The translations under genes were made by a program, and so were the position numbers. From the NCBI RefSeq assembly GCF_900113335.1, contig NZ_FOOX01000002.1, positions 149,635 to 213,634 of the forward strand: a stretch of 64,000 nucleotides of DNA, read 5' to 3'. The number at the start of each line of letters is the position of its first letter. Position 1 is the first letter of the stretch. Source of the DNA: Desulfotruncus arcticus DSM 17038. Its GTDB lineage: Bacteria; Bacillota; Desulfotomaculia; Desulfotomaculales; Desulfallaceae. This document shows positions 59,023-64,000 of the stretch, piece by piece. Below the pieces are notes generated by a model. The model had not been told where the DNA came from, ran no database searches, and saw only the letters and a program-made list of their open reading frames with translations.

Positions 59023-60426
59023 TTGTTTAAAAAACTTGCACTCATAATTCTTTGTATTGGCCTGCTGGTTGCCGCCGGGTGCGCCGGGAAAAACCCGGCC
59101 GAACCCAACACCCCGGCAGAGCCGGAAGACAATATGATAATGAATGATTTCCAAACCCTTATTCAAAAAGAGGCCGGTGTGGAAGAGGTTGCCGCCTTCA
59201 TCAACAATAATATTGCCGGCGTTTCCCAAGAAAATGCTGCCAAGATGGTGGACCGGTTTGAAAGCATACAGCAAAACAATCTCCCACAGTTTGAAAGTAT
59301 GTTTAATGAAGATGACCTGCAAAGCAAAATAAATGATGAATACCAGGCTATCATTGCTCATTCTGAAATTAGAGACACCGGGCTTAAAGAATTATTGACC
59401 AAAACATATAACAGCGGCTACAAGGTGGAAACCGCCGAAGGGATGTTCTTTCCAATTATTGATTACGGATTCTATAAGAATTTCAGCTCTTATGTAACCC
59501 CCGACATGAAAGACTATATTGACCTAATGGCTGAGGAGTCCGATAAAGTTCCGGCAAAAGACGCGGCGCTTGTTATCGGTTGGGACGAAATCGTCAAGAG
59601 AGCATTGAACCAGGAGCATTTTATCAACACTTACCAGGACTCCGTAAAGGTTGATGAAGTAAAGCAATTGTATAAAAAATACGTTACTTTTACCCTGTAT
59701 GGCTTAAACAATACGCCGCTTTTCAGCTATGACGCCAAAATTTTGGATCCCGAAGCCAGGGAGGTGTACTTAAATGCGGTTGCCGATACCGGTGACAGCG
59801 AGTTTTTAAAAACATTAAGCGGTTTTTTGGATTTGGTCAAGAACAATAACTACAAGCTTACCGATGAAGCTGATCAATACCGGAAGAATGTGATTAATAA
59901 ATTAGATGAGGGTTCAGCGGCGTCAAATAGTTCAAGTTCGGAATCTCAAAATGATGCGCAGGCGCTGCTGAATGAGATTAAACAGTTAGCCCGGCAGGGA
60001 CAGGTTATTAACTGCGAATTCCCCGTTGAAACCACTGTTATAGAAACCGTAACGGAGAAATGGGGAGAGCCCGACAAAGAAGAATATATACCTGCCGCCA
60101 AGGGTAGATATGCCACATATGCAGAACATAATCTGGTTTTGGGGATTAACAAAGGTTCACAGATTTTTGATGTAAGGTCATACGACAACAGAGTTAAACA
60201 AGTTACCATGTCCAAAGTAAAAGATGTTTTGGGGGCGCCGGATAACACTCATCATTATGACACTGAAGATATGCTGGTTTATAATGTTGGAGAAAAATAT
60301 CAGTTGTTATTCATGTTTCCTAAAGCCACTCAGCAAAATCCCGATCCCCAATTAGATCATTATAATGTTTTTTATCCAAGGGGTACTGTTAACATGATGG
60401 CAGATGACCCGGGAATAAAATATTAA
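59023..60426 (+). CDS. lipoprotein with C-terminal YjgB/DUF4309 domain
   Basis: A 467-residue lipoprotein. The start is TTG 59023 because TAGGAGGTAATCGA precedes it and the lipobox VAAGC then falls at residue 20; ATG 58996 has no site. Residues 30-300 are helical and not recognised. The C-terminal 150 residues (IETVTEKWGEPDKEEYIPAA, YATYAEHNLVLGINKG, MSKVKDVLGAPDNTHHYDTE) match the DUF4309/YjgB fold found in Bacillus surface proteins. Role unknown. Confidence 0.8.
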   Translation: MFKKLALIILCIGLLVAAGCAGKNPAEPNTPAEPEDNMIMNDFQTLIQKEAGVEEVAAFINNNIAGVSQENAAKMVDRFESIQQNNLPQFESMFNEDDLQSKINDEYQAIIAHSEIRDTGLKELLTKTYNSGYKVETAEGMFFPIIDYGFYKNFSSYVTPDMKDYIDLMAEESDKVPAKDAALVIGWDEIVKRALNQEHFINTYQDSVKVDEVKQLYKKYVTFTLYGLNNTPLFSYDAKILDPEAREVYLNAVADTGDSEFLKTLSGFLDLVKNNNYKLTDEADQYRKNVINKLDEGSAASNSSSSESQNDAQALLNEIKQLARQGQVINCEFPVETTVIETVTEKWGEPDKEEYIPAAKGRYATYAEHNLVLGINKGSQIFDVRSYDNRVKQVTMSKVKDVLGAPDNTHHYDTEDMLVYNVGEKYQLLFMFPKATQQNPDPQLDHYNVFYPRGTVNMMADDPGIKY

Positions 60427-60465
60427 ATCACCCCTTGCAGCCAATTGGCAGGTGGGGTGAGCCAG

Positions 60466-60496
60466 AAAAAGCACGCATCATTGAAGCGTGCTTTTT
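60466..60496. terminator. bidirectional terminator
   Basis: AAAAAGCACGC and GCGTGCTTTTT form an 11-bp perfect stem with a 9-base loop between the convergent lipoprotein and DUF2269 genes. Confidence 0.85.
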
Positions 60497-60513
60497 GATA
60501 CGAATGAAACCGA

Positions 60514-61035
60514 TTAATTGTGCGGTTTTTTCTCTGCTTTTCCTCTTTTGCCCCAGGGCTTAAGGACAGTGATAAAAACTGCTGCAATCAGGATAAGAGC
60601 TTGTAGGGGGCCAAAGTAAACAACCATTTTGGCATTGTGTAAATAAGTTATATTTTGGAGTGCCGACAGACGCTCAACTTTGGAGATAGCCTCCATTCCA
60701 TTGACCCAGGGGCCAAGGAAGAAAGTGCCGAACAAAATAGCCTCTATATTGATTAGATATTTAACTATAATCCAGTTGAATTTAAAGAACCCCCAGTTGG
60801 TTAACCAGGAAAACAGGATCCCGGTAATTAAAACACCGAATGCCGAAGGTATAATAATATAGTCGTCAAGTAACTTTATTGCTGCGTTTACCGCCCAAAG
60901 CTCATCTCCGGTAGAAATATGACTTCTGACAAAGGTGAGAAGCTGCATGGAGATAGCCGTACCGATCCACGTGCAGGCAAAAAAGATATGGAAACCTTTT
61001 AACCATGCTCTGCCGGTTGAACCTATTGGTTTCAT
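60514..61035 (-). CDS. DUF2269-family integral membrane protein
   Basis: A 173-residue protein with four to five membrane helices. Start ATG 61035 (AAAGGATG site); the frame upstream to 61185 is not family-like. Typical DUF2269 (PF10027) features are WLKGFHIFFACTWIGTAISM near the start and NWIIVKYLINIEAILFG. The function is unknown. It follows a MarR gene on the same strand, and the two have similar half-palindromes upstream. Confidence 0.78.
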   Translation of the reverse strand: MKPIGSTGRAWLKGFHIFFACTWIGTAISMQLLTFVRSHISTGDELWAVNAAIKLLDDYIIIPSAFGVLITGILFSWLTNWGFFKFNWIIVKYLINIEAILFGTFFLGPWVNGMEAISKVERLSALQNITYLHNAKMVVYFGPLQALILIAAVFITVLKPWGKRGKAEKKPHN

Positions 61036-61194
61036 TTGCTCACATCCTTTTGCATAAATTTGGCAACAGGTTGATAAATAATATATCGCCTTATCTCTAT
61101 CATCTCCCAACTTATAATTCGGGGCTTCATCCCCGTATTTCCCGAATTGCCAACAAATTACTAATTTAGAAAAATAATAAATCAAACCAGTTAG

Positions 61195-61206
61195 TTGTCA
61201 TAACAA
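61195..61206. promoter_or_regulatory. candidate MarR operator before DUF2269
   Basis: TTGTCATAACAA is an inverted repeat (TTGT-N4-ACAA) upstream of the DUF2269 gene. A similar TTGTTAAGACAA occurs before the marR gene at 61693. Short sites, so tentative. Confidence 0.35.
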
Positions 61207-61238
61207 GTATTGTAGCATAAAAAATATGAGAGAAAAAA

Positions 61239-61667
61239 TTAGCTATCTAGATTTTCAAATATTTTGTTCAGGACAACCTTAACCTCCTCAACTTGTTTTT
61301 CATCAAGGCCTTTTATGGCTTTATCAAGAGCTGCGAAAGCCAAAGGAAATAGTTTGTCTTTTAATTCCCGGCCCTCGCTTGTAAGGGAAATTAAATAAGC
61401 CCTACTATCTTTCGGGTTAACTTGCCTGGTAATAAACCCCTTTTTTTCAAGCTTGGACAGAATTCTGACTGTGGTGGGTTGATCCTTGGAAGTCAGCTTC
61501 GCCAGCTTTTTAGGGGAAATACCTTCTCTTTCCCATAAACGATTTAAAACAGCCCATTGCTCGGGAGTTACGTCGTAATTTTTGAAATGGTGCAATAAGG
61601 TATTCTTCATCCGTGTATTGGTTCGATTTAAAATAAAACCGAGACTATCATCAAGTTTAAATGTCAC
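61239..61667 (-). CDS. MarR-family transcriptional regulator
   Basis: A 142-residue regulator initiated at GTG 61667 (GAGGG site). Helix-turn-helix and wing: VTPEQWAVLNRLWEREGISP, KKLAKLTSKDQPTTVRILSK and RQVNPKDSRAYLISLTSEG. It precedes the DUF2269 membrane protein by 203 bases on the same strand and probably regulates it and itself. Confidence 0.87.
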   Translation of the reverse strand: MTFKLDDSLGFILNRTNTRMKNTLLHHFKNYDVTPEQWAVLNRLWEREGISPKKLAKLTSKDQPTTVRILSKLEKKGFITRQVNPKDSRAYLISLTSEGRELKDKLFPLAFAALDKAIKGLDEKQVEEVKVVLNKIFENLDS

Positions 61668-61692
61668 TTAGCTTTCCCTCTGCAATATATTA

Positions 61693-61704
61693 TTGTTAAG
61701 ACAA
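61693..61704. promoter_or_regulatory. candidate MarR operator before marR
   Basis: TTGTTAAGACAA has the same TTGT-N4-ACAA symmetry as the site before DUF2269, and lies 26 bases upstream of the marR start within an AT-rich promoter region. Confidence 0.35.
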
Positions 61705-61876
61705 TTATATTGTTGCCAAAATAATTATGCAACCTTAATAACCTGTTTTCCAGTATTTTTTGCTGGTATATTGCTTATGGACGAGGCCATGGTGTATATG
61801 GCCTCTTGTTGGTTGGAGACAGCGATAGCGGGGTATATTTTGCGGAACTTTAAAGTATAGGGCTGGATGAGGTGCT

Positions 61877-63604
61877 TTAAATATCAAATTTGTAACGTTT
61901 AAGCTTTTTGTACAGCCCGGCCCTGGAAATGCCAAGCAGGGCTGCCGTTTGGTTTTTATTGCCACTGCAGGTCTTTAGTGCGTCACTGATGGCTTCACGC
62001 TCAATCTCCTCGACTAACTGGTGCAGGCTGCCGCGATTTTTGAGCCCCCGGTATTTTTGGGCGCTGAACAGATATAGGGGGAGGTGCTCCTTGTTTACCG
62101 TCTTTCCTTCGAGAATATTAAAAGCCCGCTCAACTACGTTCTCCAATTCACGGATATTGCCGGGCCAGCGGTGGTTGCGAAGAACAGCCAGGGCTTCCTG
62201 GTCTATCCCCGTAACCCGTACACCGAATTGCTTATTGAACCTTTCGATGAAATGCTGCAGCAATAACTCCAGATCTTCTATTCTGTCACGTAAAGGCGGG
62301 ATATTCAGGGAGACCACATTAATCCGGTAATACAGGTCCCGGCGAAATTCGCCTTGGGCTACCATCTCTTCAAGGTTGCGGTTGGTGGCGGCAATAACTC
62401 TTACATTAACCCGCTTGGGCTTGGTGTCGCCAAGCCGTTCAATTTCTTTCTCCTGCAGAACACGGAGTATTTTGGCTTGCATTAAAAGCGGCATGTCACC
62501 GATTTCATCCAGAAAAATAACTCCTTTGTGGGCAAGCTCGAATTTACCGGCATGACCTCCCTTTTGGGCGCCGGTAAAGGCTCCTTCTCTGTAGCCGAAT
62601 AGCTCCGATTCCAACAGGTTTTCAGGGATCGCAGCGCAGTTAACCTTAACAAAAGGGCCGTTTTTGCGCTCGCTCTCCGTGTAGATGGCATGGGCAAAAA
62701 GCTCCTTGCCCGTTCCGCTTTCGCCCCTGATCAATATCGTGGACTGGTTTTGGGCCACCCGCCTGGCGGTTTTCTTCAAAGCGGCAAAAGCAGGATTTTT
62801 TCCGATAATTTGATCGAAGGTAAACTTGGAACGCTGTGCCCGTTTAAGTTCACCTTTGTAAAAATCAAGCTGGCTGCGCAAATTATTTATTTTTTCGGAC
62901 AAGGCGTAAAGATCGGAGATGTTTTTAAAGACTACGGTACCCAGGGCGCCGACTATTTTACCATTTTTCCTAATGGGCACTCTGTTGGCGATGATTTCAT
63001 GGCCGTTTAAAGTTGTTACATAGCCGTATTCCGATTGGCCCGTTTCCATGGCCTGGGGAAAAATTGGATTATAAACCTTTTTTACGTGCTGTCCGATAAT
63101 ATCATCGACTTTTTTATTAAAAAAGCTGGCAAACGCCTGGTTGGCCATAGTTATTATATAATCACGGTTAACTGCAATTATGCCGTCGCTGGATAACTCC
63201 AGGATATTGGTCAACATTTCTTTTAATTCGGTGTTTTTTTCATTGTTTGTTGTCAGTTCGTCGATAATGTTTTGTATTTTGGTAACATCCTGAAAAACCG
63301 CAACCGCTCCCACGATCTTACCGTTGATGACAATGGGGTTGCGGTTGGAGAGATAGGTGCCGTTTTTTAAAGCTAGCCGGGTATCTATTTGTGGCCGGCC
63401 GTTCTCCATTACTTCCAGCAATCCGGTGGTGGGAAAAAAATCCTTGACATGTTTGCCGATAATTTCCCCGGAGGGAAAATCAAGGAATTTTTCCACCTGC
63501 CGGTTGCAGTAAATGATTATTCCAGAACGGTTTACCGCCAGCACTGCGTTGCTGGTTGAATCAAAAACATTATGCAATTTGATGGGAGTGCTTAATTCAA
63601 CCAT
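61877..63604 (-). CDS. sigma-54-dependent activator with two PAS domains
   Basis: A 575-residue enhancer-binding protein. Two PAS domains lie at about residues 10-115 (SGIIIYCNRQVEKFLDFPSG) and 130-235 (RDYIITMANQAFASFFNKKV). The AAA+ core follows with Walker A GESGTGKE near 292, the sigma-54 loop GAFTGAQKGG, Walker B GVIFLDEIGDM and RWPGNIRELENVVERAF. A Fis-type HTH ends it (TAALLGISRAGLYKKLKRY). It would switch on a -12/-24 promoter when the PAS domains sense a metabolite or redox state. The CoA-transferase gene upstream on the same strand is a likely target. Confidence 0.9.
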   Translation of the reverse strand: MVELSTPIKLHNVFDSTSNAVLAVNRSGIIIYCNRQVEKFLDFPSGEIIGKHVKDFFPTTGLLEVMENGRPQIDTRLALKNGTYLSNRNPIVINGKIVGAVAVFQDVTKIQNIIDELTTNNEKNTELKEMLTNILELSSDGIIAVNRDYIITMANQAFASFFNKKVDDIIGQHVKKVYNPIFPQAMETGQSEYGYVTTLNGHEIIANRVPIRKNGKIVGALGTVVFKNISDLYALSEKINNLRSQLDFYKGELKRAQRSKFTFDQIIGKNPAFAALKKTARRVAQNQSTILIRGESGTGKELFAHAIYTESERKNGPFVKVNCAAIPENLLESELFGYREGAFTGAQKGGHAGKFELAHKGVIFLDEIGDMPLLMQAKILRVLQEKEIERLGDTKPKRVNVRVIAATNRNLEEMVAQGEFRRDLYYRINVVSLNIPPLRDRIEDLELLLQHFIERFNKQFGVRVTGIDQEALAVLRNHRWPGNIRELENVVERAFNILEGKTVNKEHLPLYLFSAQKYRGLKNRGSLHQLVEEIEREAISDALKTCSGNKNQTAALLGISRAGLYKKLKRYKFDI

Positions 63605-63727
63605 GCTTAATTAACCAGACCTTTTTATAAATATTAATTTCTAATAGATAATTATATTAATTCGACAATTTAACGAAAAAACCTGCCGTAAGCATTTTAA
63701 GGGTCATCAAGTAAGATTAGCAGGAGC

Positions 63728-64000
63728 TTAAAGCAAATTCATTTTGCGGGCGGCGGCCCGCAGATCGGCGCGGAAATCGGGGTGGGCTACGGAAATCAGC
63801 TCCAGTGCCCGTTCCCGTGCTGTTTTGCCCCGCAGCTTGGCGACGCCGAATTCAGTGACAATGTGGTCCACATCGTTTTTAGAGCAGCTTACCACTGCCC
63901 CCTGCTGTAAAAACGGCACAATTTTAGAAATGGTTCCTTTTTTAGCCGTGGAGTGGAGCGCGATGAATCCTTTGCCGCCCGGGGAGCGCAAACACCCCTG
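63728..64000 (-). CDS. C-terminus of acetyl-CoA hydrolase/4-hydroxybutyrate CoA-transferase family (5' end outside window)
   Basis: The minus-strand frame is open to the window edge and ends at 63728. The visible 90 residues contain GGKGFIALHSTAKKGTISKI, NDVDHIVTEFGVAKLRGKTA and ISVAHPDFRADL, the conserved tail of the AcCoA hydrolase/4-hydroxybutyrate CoA-transferase family. Such enzymes move CoA between acids in butyrate or propionate metabolism. It lies directly upstream of the sigma-54 activator gene. Confidence 0.85.
   Translation of the reverse strand, partial: QGCLRSPGGKGFIALHSTAKKGTISKIVPFLQQGAVVSCSKNDVDHIVTEFGVAKLRGKTARERALELISVAHPDFRADLRAAARKMNLL

Noticed and set aside
1-64000. tRNA, rRNA, CRISPR arrays, classical riboswitches
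   Set aside because: Read through on both strands; no T-arm or CCA pattern, no regular spacer array, and no conserved cobalamin, lysine, T-box or c-di-GMP core was seen, although a model-based search could still find a divergent one.

Overview
The window reads as the chromosome of a spore-forming anaerobic Firmicute, most like the Desulfotomaculum/Pelotomaculum branch of the Peptococcaceae. This is an inference. It rests on strong purine-rich ribosome binding sites, frequent TTG and GTG starts, lipoprotein signal peptides with a lipobox, secreted proteins with copper amine oxidase-type N-terminal domains, a CdaS-type diadenylate cyclase, TRAP and sigma-54 regulation, and a group IIC intron scar placed behind a terminator. 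No rRNA, tRNA, CRISPR array or phage is visible. Base composition varies: 0-14 kb is AT-rich, while the anti-sigma gene (31.7-33.2 kb) and the CbiX gene (37.2-40.7 kb) are GC-rich.

Layout. (1) 0-7.5 kb is a surface and capsule region. It holds a secreted protein with five NlpC/P60 repeats, only one of them catalytic; a membrane-anchored poly-gamma-glutamate hydrolase; and, on the minus strand, a capB/pgsB-capC/pgsC pair followed by a small membrane protein and a second hydrolase-like protein that has lost key residues. Decayed scraps of a sugar ABC permease and a response regulator lie between. (2) 7.5-20.2 kb is one long plus-strand catabolic locus: PanB-like enzyme, TRAP transporter (dctP, dctQ, dctM), a soluble cupin-PocR sensor kinase with an AraC-type response regulator, IlvD-type dehydratase, a second PanB-like enzyme, an AEC carrier, and GlcD/GlcF-like FAD and Fe-S oxidoreductase subunits. 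No panC or panD is present, so a degradative role for branched hydroxy acids (for example pantoate or dihydroxyisovalerate) is proposed. (3) 20.4-33.2 kb holds mixed housekeeping and signalling genes: diadenylate cyclase, phosphoesterase, an SCP2-domain surface protein, lysA, CheY-like and OmpR/HK pairs, MarR with DUF169, and ECF sigma with its presumed anti-sigma. (4) 33.3-35.8 kb is a graveyard: a frameshifted, headless sigma-54 activator facing a truncated DUF401 permease.

(5) 35.7-53.5 kb is an iron-responsive island. Seven Fur-like 19-bp sites, several inside much longer perfect palindromes, precede a DUF2325 protein, four very small ORFs, a secreted protein with tandem CbiX-type chelatase modules, an Fe/tetrapyrrole ABC importer with a methyltransferase and MarR regulator, a PchR-type AraC activator, and a pair of half-size ABC transporters. 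The parts fit an anaerobic metal-tetrapyrrole or siderophore acquisition system with a surface chelatase. The island is interrupted at 46.6-49.6 kb by a nonsense-mutated GNAT gene, a cupin, and a thioesterase/LysR pair.

(6) 53.8-64 kb holds a phospholipase C-like protein, a PHP protein with a badly deleted UDP-glucose dehydrogenase remnant behind it, a glycosyltransferase, two lipoproteins (DUF4349; YjgB/DUF4309), a DUF2269/MarR pair that may share an operator, a PAS-PAS sigma-54 activator, and the C-terminus of a CoA-transferase cut by the window edge.
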